Origin: Ensifer sp. Root278 | GTDB lineage: Bacteria; Pseudomonadota; Alphaproteobacteria; Rhizobiales; Rhizobiaceae | Reading direction: 5' to 3' | Length of the DNA: 64,000 bases | NCBI RefSeq assembly: GCF_001429285.1 | Contig: NZ_LMJJ01000002.1 | Span: 62,727 to 126,726 of the forward strand | Shown: positions 18,210 to 28,342 of the stretch, one piece after another | Layout: each line of letters begins with the position of its first letter | Position numbering within the stretch: position 1 is the first letter of the stretch | The notes under the pieces: model-generated | Told to the model about the DNA's origin: nothing | Database searches by the model: none | The model's input: the letters and a program-made list of their open reading frames with translations, nothing else | Translations under genes and position numbers: made by a program

Positions 18210-19691
18210 TCAGAACGCGTCGAGCGGGTAGATTGGGCGAGGCACATTCCGATAAGGTATCTTTGAGTAGTCCATGGTGCAGAGTGCCCCGCTGTCGCAG
18301 ACGATAATCCGGCCAGCAATCTGTTCGAAATCGGCGCGAAAGTGCTGCATGGATTTGACGACGATCACCCGATAAGCTGTCGGCTCGATGCCAAAAGCTC
18401 GGAATTGCTGTTGGTCGCGCAATTGTGAGCGTTCAGTCACCACAAGTACGACGATTCCATCGATCTGGATGACGGCGGTTGGTCCGAACGAAAACTCGAG
18501 TCCACCGAGTTGTGCGCCGGTCCCTATCAGTTTTCCGTCGCTGAGGTGCAAGACTTTTGCATTCACCTCGAGCGGCGCGCCACCAAACCGGGCATCCGAT
18601 TTTCCGCCAAGAAAAATTGACGCGCTATCGCCAACGTTCATCTGCGATAGGATCCGCGCCGCTTCGGGATCCACCATCGGCCCGAAGCATGCATCAGCGA
18701 CCTTCGCGCTCAGCAAAGCGTCTAGGAGAGCCGTCGCATCACCGTACGCTCCAGCTCCTGGGTTGTCCGCATACTCAGCGATGATGAGCGGCTGCTCGCC
18801 CTCGTAGTCCGAGGCTAACTGCGCGGCTTCTGCCGGCGTATGAAACGTGTTGAGGATGTTGGCCCGGTTGCTCCACATTTCTTCGGCAATGCGCTCAGCA
18901 AAGGCCTGGTGCGGCGCGAGGTCACCTTCGTATGTCACCAGGATGGTGGGCCCCACTTCAGCTATGTCAGCGTTCGGAAAAGCGCCATTGATGCTGGCCG
19001 CCAGCGCTCCGGGCGTTTTTTCGTGTCGTCTTGCTTCGGCGATCCACTCGATCATTGGCCCCATGTCGGTACGCCCGGCATTGGCTTCTTCCAGCATTGG
19101 GCACCGCACGAGGAGGGTCTTCGGCGTGACTACGCCTGCCATTGCTTGCTGCAATAAATCCGCCGCGTGACGAGCTGTCTCGCGCATGTCGACGTGAGGA
19201 TAAGTTTTGAACGACATGAGGATATCGGCGTGCTCGCACATTTTGGCGGTCACATTCGCATGTGGATCCAGAGTGACGGCGATCGGAATTCGGCGCGCGA
19301 GTATTTGCCTCAAACGCTCCAGCAGCTCGCCCTCGCCGTCTTCCGAGAACTCGGTGACCATCGCGCCATGAAGGCCGAGCAGGATGCCATCCAGACCACT
19401 CCCGAGCTCTTTTGCCTTATCAACGATCTTGCCGGCAATATGATCGAAGGCAACTCGGGTGACAGGACCCGCAGGCTCGGCATCCGTACTGATCGTGTGC
19501 ACGACGTCCCAACCATACTCGCGGCTTCGATCCAGGAAGCCGGCGAGTTCAGTGTTGGCGTCGCCACGCGCCTCGATCGCCGCGGCACCTTCATAGAGGC
19601 CATGGGCGACGAATGCGTCGAGATCGGTCTTCCTAATGTTGAACGTGTTTGTTTCATGGGCGAACTCGGCCGTCAGGACACAATAGCTCAT
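18210..19691 (-). CDS. MlrC/M81-family metallopeptidase
   Basis: A 493-residue protein of the microcystinase C family. The N-terminal motif AEFAHETNTF holds a probable zinc ligand, DPHAN and the GLHGAMVTE region follow, and the C-terminal domain starts near residue 300 (ADNPGAGAYGDATALL). MlrC hydrolyses linear peptides from microcystin; most relatives are encoded beside peptide importers and act on unknown small peptides. ATG 19691 has AAGGAG 8 bases upstream. It begins 54 bp after the ABC ATPase that ends the first Dpp cluster, so it is probably part of that operon and works on the imported peptide. Confidence 0.88.
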   Translation of the reverse strand: MSYCVLTAEFAHETNTFNIRKTDLDAFVAHGLYEGAAAIEARGDANTELAGFLDRSREYGWDVVHTISTDAEPAGPVTRVAFDHIAGKIVDKAKELGSGLDGILLGLHGAMVTEFSEDGEGELLERLRQILARRIPIAVTLDPHANVTAKMCEHADILMSFKTYPHVDMRETARHAADLLQQAMAGVVTPKTLLVRCPMLEEANAGRTDMGPMIEWIAEARRHEKTPGALAASINGAFPNADIAEVGPTILVTYEGDLAPHQAFAERIAEEMWSNRANILNTFHTPAEAAQLASDYEGEQPLIIAEYADNPGAGAYGDATALLDALLSAKVADACFGPMVDPEAARILSQMNVGDSASIFLGGKSDARFGGAPLEVNAKVLHLSDGKLIGTGAQLGGLEFSFGPTAVIQIDGIVVLVVTERSQLRDQQQFRAFGIEPTAYRVIVVKSMQHFRADFEQIAGRIIVCDSGALCTMDYSKIPYRNVPRPIYPLDAF

Positions 19692-19745
19692 TGTGTTCTT
19701 CTCCTTCAGAACAGGTGTGATGTCTGCTGCTACAATTCCGCTCCG

Positions 19746-20720
19746 CTAAGCTCCCACGAACTCCTTGTTGGCTTCACGGAAGTAGTGACAAGCAACTTGA
19801 TGGTCTTCATCGAATAGCTGCAACACAGGATCGTCGCGGCCACACATTTCCGTCGCCTGCGCACAACGTGCTGCGAATGAACAGCCACGCGGTAGGTTGT
19901 AACCGCTCGGCGCTTCGCCGGTTAAACTTGAAATCTCACGCCGATTGCTTGGATCAGGCTCAAACATGCTACTCATGAGCATGCGGGTATATGGATGGGC
20001 GGGTGGGACACCCTTTGGCAAAACTTCCACGATCTGGCCTGCGTACATGACGATCGTTCGGTCGCAGAAGTAACGCACCAAATTCAGGTCATGCGATATG
20101 AAAACATAGGTCAGATTGAGATCGTTGCGCAGCCCATCGAGCAGATTAATAACCTGCGCCTGCACGGAAACGTCGAGAGAGGCAGTGGGCTCGTCGAGCA
20201 CTATCAACGAAGGGTTCAGCGCGAGTGCACGGGCAATACCCACCCGCTGCTTTTGGCCGCCGGAGAGCTGATGCGGATACCGGCGGGCCAAGGACGCGTC
20301 CAACCCGACCATGTTCAGGAGCTCCGCAACACGCTTGTCCGCAGCACCTGGAGACAGCCCCTGAACCCTGTACGGCTCAAGCAAGGCGTTCTGAACGGTG
20401 AAACGCGGATCGATGGAGGAATACGGATCCTGGAAGACCATTTGCATCTTCTGACGCAGGCGCCTCATCTCACGCTTTGAGAATGAGGCCAGATCCCTTC
20501 CCTCGAAAGCAATCTCGCCGGCGCTTGGCTCCAGCAGCCTCAGGATTAGCCGGGCCAGCGTTGATTTACCGCAGCCAGACTCTCCGACGACGCCGACAAT
20601 CTCACCCCGAACAACGCTGAAGCTTACATCGCGTACGGCAGAGAAAACTTCCTGCTTTCGGAAGAAGCGCTTGGTTGCGAAACGCCTGCTTAGATTTTTA
20701 ACGGAGACTATTTCACTCAT
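19746..20720 (-). CDS. Peptide ABC importer ATPase, DppF type (system 1)
   Basis: A 324-residue ATPase. Walker A is GESGCGKST, the signature LSGGQKQRVGIARALA, Walker B LIVLDEPTASLDV, followed by the H-loop (ISHD). The C-terminal oligopeptide-type extension holds the Cys-rich motif GCSFAARC...CGRDDP...ACH. ATG 20720 overlaps the end of the preceding ATPase by 8 bp; the open frame upstream to 20984 is only overlap with that gene. It pairs with the DppD-type ATPase to drive uptake through the two permeases encoded upstream. Confidence 0.92.
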   Translation of the reverse strand: MSEIVSVKNLSRRFATKRFFRKQEVFSAVRDVSFSVVRGEIVGVVGESGCGKSTLARLILRLLEPSAGEIAFEGRDLASFSKREMRRLRQKMQMVFQDPYSSIDPRFTVQNALLEPYRVQGLSPGAADKRVAELLNMVGLDASLARRYPHQLSGGQKQRVGIARALALNPSLIVLDEPTASLDVSVQAQVINLLDGLRNDLNLTYVFISHDLNLVRYFCDRTIVMYAGQIVEVLPKGVPPAHPYTRMLMSSMFEPDPSNRREISSLTGEAPSGYNLPRGCSFAARCAQATEMCGRDDPVLQLFDEDHQVACHYFREANKEFVGA

Positions 20721-21669
20721 ATTGCCCCGCCAGATGACAAGCCACGCCAACATGGCGACCGAATTGGCGAAACTCCGGTACACATTCGTGGCAGATCGTG
20801 TGAGCTTTGCTGCAACGCGGATGAAAACTACACCCCGACGGCAATGCCGCGGTGCTTGGTACCATTCCCGGAATTCCGACCAGCGTGCCCGGGCGCATGC
20901 CGTTTCTCGGAATGCAGCCGATGAGCGCTTGCGTGTAGGGATGCGCGGCCTCCGCAAACATCGAGCCCACGGATGCACGCTCAACGATCCGCCCGCTGTA
21001 CATTACGGCAACATGATCGCAGGTCTGGGCAACGACGCCCATGTCATGAGTGATCAAGATCATCGCAAGCCCGCGAATCTTCACCAACTCGACGAGATTC
21101 CGGATGATCTGTGCCTGAACTGTTGCGTCCAGGGCGGTCGTGGGTTCGTCCGCGATCAACAAATCTGGCTCGCCCGCCAGAGCCATTGCGATAACTATCC
21201 GCTGTTTCATGCCACCGGACAACTGATGTGGATACAAGGTGTGAACACGTTGCGAATCCGGGATCCGCACATCCCTCATAAGATCGACGGCTTTTCTGTA
21301 CGCGGCCTTCCCATCCAGCCCCATATGAATCCTTGCAGCTTGCTCGATCTGTTTGCCCACACGGATCATAGGATCCAACGAAGTCATCGGATTTTGCGTA
21401 ATGAGACCAATACGCCTCCCACGCAGGCGGCGCATGTGTTCTTCCGGTAAGCCGGTAAGATCCTCGCCGTCAAACAGGATGCGCCCTCCGGCGACATGGC
21501 CATTCACGTATCCCAGCAGTCCCATTAAAGCGGTAGCGGTAAGCGATTTCCCGGACCCTGACTCGCCGACGAGGCCCAGGATTTCTCCGCGGTCGACACT
21601 GATAGTGACGTCCTTCACCGGGGCAAAGGAGCCAAACGCTATTCGCAACTTCTCCACGGAAAGCAACAT
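20713..21669 (-). CDS. Peptide ABC importer ATPase, DppD type (system 1)
   Basis: A 318-residue ATPase. Walker A is GESGSGKSL, the signature LSGGMKQRIVIAMALA, Walker B LLIADEPTTALDA, and the C-terminal oligopeptide motif PSGCSFHPRC...CHECVPE is present. ATG 21669 follows GGGAGG and starts 1 base after the DppC permease ends. This is the usual D-type partner of the next gene. Confidence 0.92.
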   Translation of the reverse strand: MLLSVEKLRIAFGSFAPVKDVTISVDRGEILGLVGESGSGKSLTATALMGLLGYVNGHVAGGRILFDGEDLTGLPEEHMRRLRGRRIGLITQNPMTSLDPMIRVGKQIEQAARIHMGLDGKAAYRKAVDLMRDVRIPDSQRVHTLYPHQLSGGMKQRIVIAMALAGEPDLLIADEPTTALDATVQAQIIRNLVELVKIRGLAMILITHDMGVVAQTCDHVAVMYSGRIVERASVGSMFAEAAHPYTQALIGCIPRNGMRPGTLVGIPGMVPSTAALPSGCSFHPRCSKAHTICHECVPEFRQFGRHVGVACHLAGQYE

Positions 21670-22524
21670 CTATCCCTCCCTGGCCTTGTTGCGAAAATCC
21701 AATGAATCAATCAATGCATCGCCCACAATGTTCAGCGCGATGACCGTCAGCGCCACGGCACAACCCGGAATTATGATGACCCAGGGAGCGACGAACAGCT
21801 GCGCCGTGCCCGAGCTCATCATCGCCCCCCAGCTTGGCGTCGGCGGCTGCGCTCCAAGTCCGAAAAAGCCCAAGGTGGCTTCGAGGATGATGGCGTCACC
21901 GGTTGCCAGCATCGCTGCGACGAGAACAGGAGCTAGAGCATTGGGAAGGAGGTGCCGGAACAGAATATGGAAGTCGCTTGCCCCAAGATTCACCGCCGCA
22001 TCAATGTAGGCTTCCTTCTTGAGTTGGATGACCTGGGTCCGGGTCAGCCGCGTGAATTGCGCAAGGTAGGCGATTGCGACCGCAATAATCACACCGTGCA
22101 ATCCAGCGCCGACCACGGCTACGAGCATGAGTGCGATAAGGATCTCAGGAAACGACCACGTCAGATCGATCACCGTCATCAATATGCGGTCGACAAGTCC
22201 ACCAAAATATCCGCAAACTGAGCCCAGCACCAATCCGGTCAACACCGAAAAGCCGACTGCCGTCACGCTCACGGACAATGAGGTCTGAGCGCCGACAATT
22301 ATTCGGGACAACACATCGCGGCCGAATTCGTCAGTGCCGAAGAAATGAGCGAACGACGGGGCCTCGTTCATGACCTCAATATTCTGCGCGTCGTAGGCAT
22401 AGGGTGCGATCGTCGGCGCGAGCACCGCAGATACCACGAGCAGAACGATAAACAGTCCTGCTACTACCGCCGGCACGGAGACTGGCAACCGCAAACGCCG
22501 GCTCTCAGAAACAATAGTCGTCAT
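21670..22524 (-). CDS. Peptide ABC importer permease, DppC type (system 1)
   Basis: A 284-residue inner-membrane protein with about six spans. The N-terminal OppC-type segment is FFGTDEFGRDVLSRIIVGAQ and the EAA loop is AAVNLGASDFHILFRHLLPN. The typical closing signature GLGAQPPTPSWGAMM is present. Its start overlaps the DppB stop by 4 bp. Confidence 0.92.
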   Translation of the reverse strand: MTTIVSESRRLRLPVSVPAVVAGLFIVLLVVSAVLAPTIAPYAYDAQNIEVMNEAPSFAHFFGTDEFGRDVLSRIIVGAQTSLSVSVTAVGFSVLTGLVLGSVCGYFGGLVDRILMTVIDLTWSFPEILIALMLVAVVGAGLHGVIIAVAIAYLAQFTRLTRTQVIQLKKEAYIDAAVNLGASDFHILFRHLLPNALAPVLVAAMLATGDAIILEATLGFFGLGAQPPTPSWGAMMSSGTAQLFVAPWVIIIPGCAVALTVIALNIVGDALIDSLDFRNKAREG

Positions 22525-23447
22525 TTCGAAGCCTCACGCTGTCGCGGATCCATTGCAGCTTGCGCGATGTCTCCGATTATCGTTCCAAGAATGACCGCCA
22601 TGGACAGCATCAGGAGGCACCCCTGGACAAGTGGGTAGTCCCGCTGGTTGAGCGCGCGAATTAGCAACGAACCCAACCCAGGACGAGCGAACACGACTTC
22701 GACCGTGATGGCGCCGCCCAGAATCCAACCTATCCGTAACCCGAGAATGGAAATGACGGGAACGAGCGCATGACGGAGGATGTGCTGCAGCCTGATGCGG
22801 CTCTCGGAAACGCCCTTCGCGCGTAGCAGCGTAACGAAATCCTGCCGGCCGATCTCGATCATCGAGACTTTCGTGACCCGGGCAACAAGGGCTACGCCGC
22901 CCAGGCCGGTCGCAATGACAGGAAGCACCAGTGAAGACCAACCCCGTGCGCCCGACACGGGCACCCAACCCAACCAAACCGCGAATACGAGGATTAGCAG
23001 CAAAGCAAGCCAGAAACTGGGTATGGTCGACCCGAGCAGAATACCGGACGTGATACTGCTATCGATGCGAGTTCCGTAGTATTTCGCCGCCAGCACGCCC
23101 GCCGCAATCCCGGCAAGGGAGGAAAACAGAAATGCCGTACCGCCCAGAGTGAGGCTTGAGGGGAGGTTCTGGGCAATCAACGCGGCGACGGGTCGCCCCT
23201 GAATGATCGACGTCCCGAAATCCAGTGTCAGGACCTTACCCATCCAGATGATGTATTGCTCGAAAAGGCTTCTATCCAATCCGTACTTCGCGGCCATCTG
23301 CTCGCGCAAAGCCGGCGAAGACCCGGCACGCATAAGACTGTCGATCGGATCTCCAGGCACGAGGTGGATCAGGAGAAAGACCGTGAGGGAAACAACGAAG
23401 AAGGTCGGGATGACGGCAAGAAGGCGTCGTAAGATGAAGGATGACAT
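22521..23447 (-). CDS. Peptide ABC importer permease, DppB type (system 1)
   Basis: A 308-residue inner-membrane protein with six spans. It starts MSSFILRRLLAVIPTFFVVS and has the family motif VPGDPIDSLMR and the EAA loop RAKGVSESRIRLQHILRHAL. I chose ATG 23447 since it matches the family; a GTG at 23465 would overlap the binding-protein stop. It begins 8 bp after the binding protein. Confidence 0.9.
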   Translation of the reverse strand: MSSFILRRLLAVIPTFFVVSLTVFLLIHLVPGDPIDSLMRAGSSPALREQMAAKYGLDRSLFEQYIIWMGKVLTLDFGTSIIQGRPVAALIAQNLPSSLTLGGTAFLFSSLAGIAAGVLAAKYYGTRIDSSITSGILLGSTIPSFWLALLLILVFAVWLGWVPVSGARGWSSLVLPVIATGLGGVALVARVTKVSMIEIGRQDFVTLLRAKGVSESRIRLQHILRHALVPVISILGLRIGWILGGAITVEVVFARPGLGSLLIRALNQRDYPLVQGCLLMLSMAVILGTIIGDIAQAAMDPRQREASK

Positions 23448-23455
23448 CGCCAATC

Positions 23456-25042
23456 TTACTGCCACCTTGTGTCCAGCAGCGTAGCGCTGCCAACGGTCGT
23501 CTCGCGGATCCGTTCCGGTATGGCTAACCTGCTGCGATTAACAGCGACCGTCTTTTCGAATTCGTGCAGGGGGACGAATACGAAATTTTCAAGCAAGTTC
23601 TCATGATATTCCTTGTACTTAGCCACGCGCTCGCGCCAATTACGAGCGCCGCTCATGGCGTCCTCACGCAGTTTTTCGGAACGCGGATTATCCCAACGCG
23701 AACTGTTCGGATGCGGGATATTCTTTGCGCTGAAGCACCAATCAAGAATATCGGCGTTGTCCCAATCGTAGTGGCTGATCACCAACTGATGGTCACCCTT
23801 TCGCAAAGCGTCCCGAAGACTGGCGCTGTCAAAAAGGGCAACTTCGGCTATCACCCCGACGGGCTTCAGCTGCGCCTGAACAATTTCCGCCATACGTTTG
23901 TAGGCGGTTTCGGAAGCCGACCAGAGGCGCACTTTCAGCGGCTGGCCGTTTTTCGTTCGGATGCCATCAGACCCAAGCAACCAACCGGCCTGGTCGAGAA
24001 GCTGCTTGGCTTTCTCGGTATCCTTGCGGATCAAAAACTCAGGTTGAACCTTCGACTCTTCGAGCGATGAAACAAGAAATTGATGGGCCGTGGCGCCTGA
24101 TCCGCTGAACACGGCCTTGAGAATGGGCTCCTGATCTACGGCGTGCGCAATAGCCTGCCGCACTAGCCGGTCAGAGAACGGCGCGCTGCTTGTGTTGAAC
24201 TGGAGGTAGGAGACACCGGTCGCGGGCATGTTCCGGAGCTCGACGTCGGCGTTCAAAGCAAGACGCGGCACGAACTCGGTGGGCACGCCCATCAATATGT
24301 CCGCGCCGCCGGTGTCCATTTCCAAAAAGGTTGCCGATGAATCTTGAATTTCACGGAGAACCAGCCGCTTGATCTCCGGCACCCCCTTGTTTTCGGACAG
24401 CTCACTGCCCCATGCATACTCCTCGTTGGCGACAAGGACCGTCTCCTGCCCGACAGCAAAGCTCTCCAGCTTGTACGGACCTGTCCCGACGGCTTCGATC
24501 ACCCCGAAATTCCCTGCAGCGGCCTCATAGGCCTTGGGTGACGGGATCCCCATAAAGTATGAGGCGAGATTATAGAGGAGATTGGGATCCGGTCGCTTCA
24601 TTTCGAAACGAACATTGTGCTCATCCACCACGACGACACGATCAATCGCGCTGCTCACATGCTGGTTCGCGCTACCTTCGAATTTCGAGATCCACCAGAC
24701 GACAGTGTCGGCATTAAAGAGCTCTCCGTCATGGAAACGGACGTTCTTCTTCAGCACGAATGTCCAATTCAGCCCGTCTTCGCTCTCGTCCCATGACTCC
24801 GCCAGATGCGGGTGAAATGTATGATCGTTGGACATCGCGATAAGCCGATCATAGATCAATCCGGCAGTGACGCTCAGCAAGGTTGCTCGGATCGGATCCA
24901 AATGTGGTGCGCCATTCTCGTCGCTAGATAGTACGATTGTAGCTTCCGACGGAGATGCAGCTGCTATGGCAACATTAGAAAACAAAGATGTTGAGGCGAT
25001 AGCAAGAATTGACGAAGATATTAACAGTTCTCGGCGATTCAT
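23456..25042 (-). CDS. Periplasmic peptide-binding protein, SBP family 5 (system 1)
   Basis: A 528-residue secreted protein. Residues 1-28 form a signal peptide (MNRRELLISSSILAIASTSL, with an Arg pair that could also serve Tat). The mature part carries SBP_bac_5 signatures: LTAGLIYDRL-like docking, HLAESWDESEDGLNWTFVLK and VRFHDGELFNADTVVWWISK. ATG 25042 has GGAGGA 4-5 bases upstream; the frame extends further but without family sequence. It is the first gene of system 1 and binds the peptide or other ligand; the ligand is unknown. Confidence 0.9.
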   Translation of the reverse strand: MNRRELLISSSILAIASTSLFSNVAIAAASPSEATIVLSSDENGAPHLDPIRATLLSVTAGLIYDRLIAMSNDHTFHPHLAESWDESEDGLNWTFVLKKNVRFHDGELFNADTVVWWISKFEGSANQHVSSAIDRVVVVDEHNVRFEMKRPDPNLLYNLASYFMGIPSPKAYEAAAGNFGVIEAVGTGPYKLESFAVGQETVLVANEEYAWGSELSENKGVPEIKRLVLREIQDSSATFLEMDTGGADILMGVPTEFVPRLALNADVELRNMPATGVSYLQFNTSSAPFSDRLVRQAIAHAVDQEPILKAVFSGSGATAHQFLVSSLEESKVQPEFLIRKDTEKAKQLLDQAGWLLGSDGIRTKNGQPLKVRLWSASETAYKRMAEIVQAQLKPVGVIAEVALFDSASLRDALRKGDHQLVISHYDWDNADILDWCFSAKNIPHPNSSRWDNPRSEKLREDAMSGARNWRERVAKYKEYHENLLENFVFVPLHEFEKTVAVNRSRLAIPERIRETTVGSATLLDTRWQ

Positions 25043-25303
25043 GAGTCCTCCACAAAGCTCTAAAATACTAATATTCCGCACTAGACTCGCGTTTATTGCG
25101 ATTTTTGTTCTGCAATCGATAAGATGATATTTTTCTGTCGTCAACATAAATATGACAGAAAGATATCAAATCAATGAAACGGACTCCCATTCGAGCCCGC
25201 TCAACGCGCGCAGAGGCAGTCGGCAATGATGACCTTTTTCGCAGCCGGGTTCCTTAGGGATCGTCGCGGATCCTCTTTCGGTAAAGGAGGACGAATTGGT
25301 CCG

Positions 25304-26128
25304 CTATTTACCCGGCCTTCCTTCAGTGGATTGTAAGCCGCGCCCCGGGGTCCACACTGGATCAGGTTTGGTCCACAGCGTTGGAAGCTGGATGAGCTTC
25401 ACCAGTTCTGATGCCTGCAGATCCAGGAAGCGCTCGCCCTTCTCCGCCGTCGCGCTGCGAGGATCTCCCCATGTTCCTGAGACCGGAGCATACTCGGCAA
25501 AGGAGTAGAATCGCGTGCCGCCGAGTTGTGGGTTCAATGGATGGGTTTGCTCCGCGAACGCTTGCTCGAAACGATCTGAACGAACCGTTTCAGGAGTAAT
25601 CGCCAGCATGACGGACGCTTCACCCTCGCAAGCGTGCTGAGAGCGCTTATCGACTTCAAAAATCTTCAAAGCTTCCTCTCGCGCCAATCCCCAGGGCAGA
25701 CAAGAAACAATCGGGATCTCAAATTCGACCGCCAGCTCTCGCACCGAGACGGCGAGCGGCTCAACGTTACCTCCATGCCCATTTACGATCATCAGCCGAG
25801 CGAAGCCCAGTGCCTTCAGCGAGCGCACGATACACCGCAGGACCTTGTTCATTGTCTCATAGTCGACCGAGATCGTGCCACCGAAGGGAATGTGGTGCTC
25901 GCTCATTCCAAGCCACAGCCCCGGCAATACTGCGACAGCAGTCTCAGCGGCCACCCGCCGCGCGGCCCGAATGGCCGCTTCCGACGCGCTCGCTGTATCA
26001 GTAACAACGGGGAGATGCGGTCCGTGTTGCTCAAGGGAACCTATGGGAAGGATTGCGAGCGCGTTTTTCTGCATCGCGATTGCCCGCAGATCCGGGGCAG
26101 TCATGCACGTCCATTCGACTTCAATCAT
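25304..26128 (-). CDS. Creatininase-family amidohydrolase
   Basis: A 274-residue metal-dependent amidohydrolase. Metal-ligand motifs are ILPIGSLEQHGPHLPVVTD near residue 30, LMIVNGHGGNVEPL near 115 and the ACEGEASV segment near 165. The family includes creatinine amidohydrolase and enzymes opening cyclic amides such as formamidopyrimidine or mycofactocin precursors. ATG 26128 has GGAGG 7 bases upstream. It lies between the two peptide importers with gaps of 182 and 261 bp, so it may be transcribed with system 2 upstream. In this setting it could act on a cyclic or lactam-containing peptide; that is inference. Confidence 0.85.
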   Translation of the reverse strand: MIEVEWTCMTAPDLRAIAMQKNALAILPIGSLEQHGPHLPVVTDTASASEAAIRAARRVAAETAVAVLPGLWLGMSEHHIPFGGTISVDYETMNKVLRCIVRSLKALGFARLMIVNGHGGNVEPLAVSVRELAVEFEIPIVSCLPWGLAREEALKIFEVDKRSQHACEGEASVMLAITPETVRSDRFEQAFAEQTHPLNPQLGGTRFYSFAEYAPVSGTWGDPRSATAEKGERFLDLQASELVKLIQLPTLWTKPDPVWTPGRGLQSTEGRPGK

Positions 26129-26310
26129 TCAATACCCCTCCAAAGATAAACAAGTTTGCCGGCTGCGATGCGTGCACCCTGCGTCGGGCCAGATCGAGCG
26201 CGCGCGGGATACAGGGAGAACGGACGCGTGCTGCGCCGAACACCATTCCTATAGGCAGTCGCGGTCGGGGACCCGGACGTCTCGGGAGGTCACCACCCCA
26301 TGTAAGTCAG

Positions 26311-27312
26311 TTACGAGTGTGCCCCAGTCACCCAGCATGCAACCTTTCGGGGCCCCATCGCCACAAGGGGCGGACTGCTCTGTGTGCACTTCTCGATTTT
26401 AGAACTGCACCTAGCCGCAAAGGCGCATCCAACTTGCTTGCTCGCCAAGTTTGGCGGCCGCCCTTCGATCGGGACCAATCCGTCCGCAAGACGTTCATCA
26501 AGCGGAGGAACCGATTTTATGAGCGCCGAAGTGTAGGGATGATACGGTCTCGAAAAGATGTCCGATGTTGAACCTTCTTCGACTATACGCCCGGCGTACA
26601 TGACTACCACCCGGGAGCAAAACTCCGACACCAGGGCGATATTGTGAGAAATGAAGACAATCGACGAACCGGTATCGGTGTTCATCTTTTCGAGGAGCTC
26701 GATGACCTGCGCTTGAACAGTGACATCGAGAGCCGTGGTCGGCTCGTCGGCTATGATCAATTTGGGCGTGTTCGCAGTTCCCATCGCGATGACAATACGC
26801 TGACGCATGCCCCCGGAAAACTGGTGCGGATACTGGCCGGCGCGGACGGCTGGCTCAGGAATCTTGACGGAGCGCATCATGTCGACCGCCGCGCTGGCCG
26901 AGATCTTTCTCGAGACGCCCTTATGGGCCTCGATTGTCTCGCCGACTTGGCGCCCTGCGGTCATCATCGGGTTCAGGCTCGCCGCAGGGTCCTGAAAAAC
27001 CATTCCAATCTCGTTGCCGCGCAGTCGGCGCATCTCCGTTTCCGACAGCGCGAGCAGATCGGTTCCAAGAAACTGAATGCTACCACCGACAGGAGCCGCC
27101 CCCGGAGCGAGCAGTCTCATGATGGCGAGAGCCAGAGTTGACTTCCCGCATCCCGACTCTCCTACAACACCAATCCGGTCACCTGCATTGACGTGGAAGG
27201 AAACACCGCGCACGACATGAAGCACACCGCGCTTGCTTTCAATGTCTATCGACAGATTCTCAACTGACAATATCGCATCATGATCGGCAGAATGTCTGAT
27301 TTGATTAAGCAT
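26311..27312 (-). CDS. Peptide ABC importer ATPase, DppD type (system 2)
   Basis: A 333-residue ATPase. Walker A is GESGCGKST, the signature FSGGMRQRIVIAMG, Walker B LIIADEPTTALDV, and a Cys-containing C-terminal extension follows (GCAFAARC...CTQSSPP). ATG 27312 has GGAG about 7 bases upstream and overlaps the preceding gene by 8 bp; another ATG at 27339 is possible. It pairs with the preceding F-type ATPase. Confidence 0.9.
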   Translation of the reverse strand: MLNQIRHSADHDAILSVENLSIDIESKRGVLHVVRGVSFHVNAGDRIGVVGESGCGKSTLALAIMRLLAPGAAPVGGSIQFLGTDLLALSETEMRRLRGNEIGMVFQDPAASLNPMMTAGRQVGETIEAHKGVSRKISASAAVDMMRSVKIPEPAVRAGQYPHQFSGGMRQRIVIAMGTANTPKLIIADEPTTALDVTVQAQVIELLEKMNTDTGSSIVFISHNIALVSEFCSRVVVMYAGRIVEEGSTSDIFSRPYHPYTSALIKSVPPLDERLADGLVPIEGRPPNLASKQVGCAFAARCSSKIEKCTQSSPPLVAMGPRKVACWVTGAHS

Positions 27313-28342
27313 TCTGGGCTCCGCGCTGTGCGTCGACATGTTCTTGAAAGTGACAGGCCGCCTGGTGGTCACCCGTGCCCGACAACATCGGGTCGACGGC
27401 GGAGCATACGTCCGGTGAACCGAGCTTTTGCCTGAGCCAGCATCGCGCTTGGAACCGACAGCCGGGTGGCAAATGCATCGGAGAAGGAGGATCGCCCGGC
27501 AGTGAGATCGGTTTGCGCTTGGCTGAAGATGTCGGCATTCTCGGCACCGCAGACAGCAAGGCTGCTGTGTAGGGATGACGCGGAGCTGCAAATATCTTAT
27601 CCGCATCCGCTAGCTCGACAATTCGACCAAGGTACATGACCGCAACCCGGTCCGCCATCTGCCGAACGACCGCCAAGTCGTGGGATATGAACACGTAGGT
27701 CAGGTTTAGCTTGCGCTGCAACGATACAAGCAAATTGACGATCTGAGCCTGAACGGACACATCGAGCGCACTGACGGGCTCGTCGCAGATTATAATTTCG
27801 GGGTTTGCGGCGAGTGACCGGGCAATCCCAATTCGCTGCCGCTGCCCGCCGCTGAACTCACGAGGAAACTTCGCATACCCGGACGCTCCGATCGAAACGA
27901 GATCAAGCAGTTCATTCACCCGCGACTGCCGCTGCTTTTTGTCGACGCCGGCCAGAAGGAGTGGCTCCCCAATGATCTCGCCCGCCCGCTGCCTTGGATC
28001 AAGGCTGCTGTACGGGTCCTGGAACACCATTTGCAGGCTCTTCCTGGCCTCACGCAAGCTGCTCCCCTTCATATCGCTGATGGGCAGGCCATTAAGCGCA
28101 ACGCTTCCGCCAGTCGGGGCCTCGAGCATGCACAATGTGCGCCCAAGGGTGGATTTGCCACAACCGCTCTCCCCCACGACCCCGAGCGTTTCGCCGCGAT
28201 AGATCTTGAGATTGATTCCATCCACCGCCCGCACACCGGTGCCAAAAATGACATGCAGGTCTCGAGCTTCGAGGATCGTATCGCCCAGGCGAGCACCGGC
28301 ATTATTTGTCGTCTCGCCGATTTGTTTCAGGAGTTCACTCAT
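27305..28342 (-). CDS. Peptide ABC importer ATPase, DppF type (system 2)
   Basis: A 345-residue ATPase. Walker A is GESGCGKST, the signature FSGGQRQRIGIARSLA, Walker B IIICDEPVSALDV, and the oligopeptide-type C-terminus is PPGCRFQARCWLRQ. Its ATG overlaps the DppC stop by 4 bp. In this operon F precedes D, the reverse of system 1, so the two importers are not a recent tandem copy. Confidence 0.92.
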   Translation of the reverse strand: MSELLKQIGETTNNAGARLGDTILEARDLHVIFGTGVRAVDGINLKIYRGETLGVVGESGCGKSTLGRTLCMLEAPTGGSVALNGLPISDMKGSSLREARKSLQMVFQDPYSSLDPRQRAGEIIGEPLLLAGVDKKQRQSRVNELLDLVSIGASGYAKFPREFSGGQRQRIGIARSLAANPEIIICDEPVSALDVSVQAQIVNLLVSLQRKLNLTYVFISHDLAVVRQMADRVAVMYLGRIVELADADKIFAAPRHPYTAALLSAVPRMPTSSAKRKPISLPGDPPSPMHLPPGCRFQARCWLRQKLGSPDVCSAVDPMLSGTGDHQAACHFQEHVDAQRGAQNA

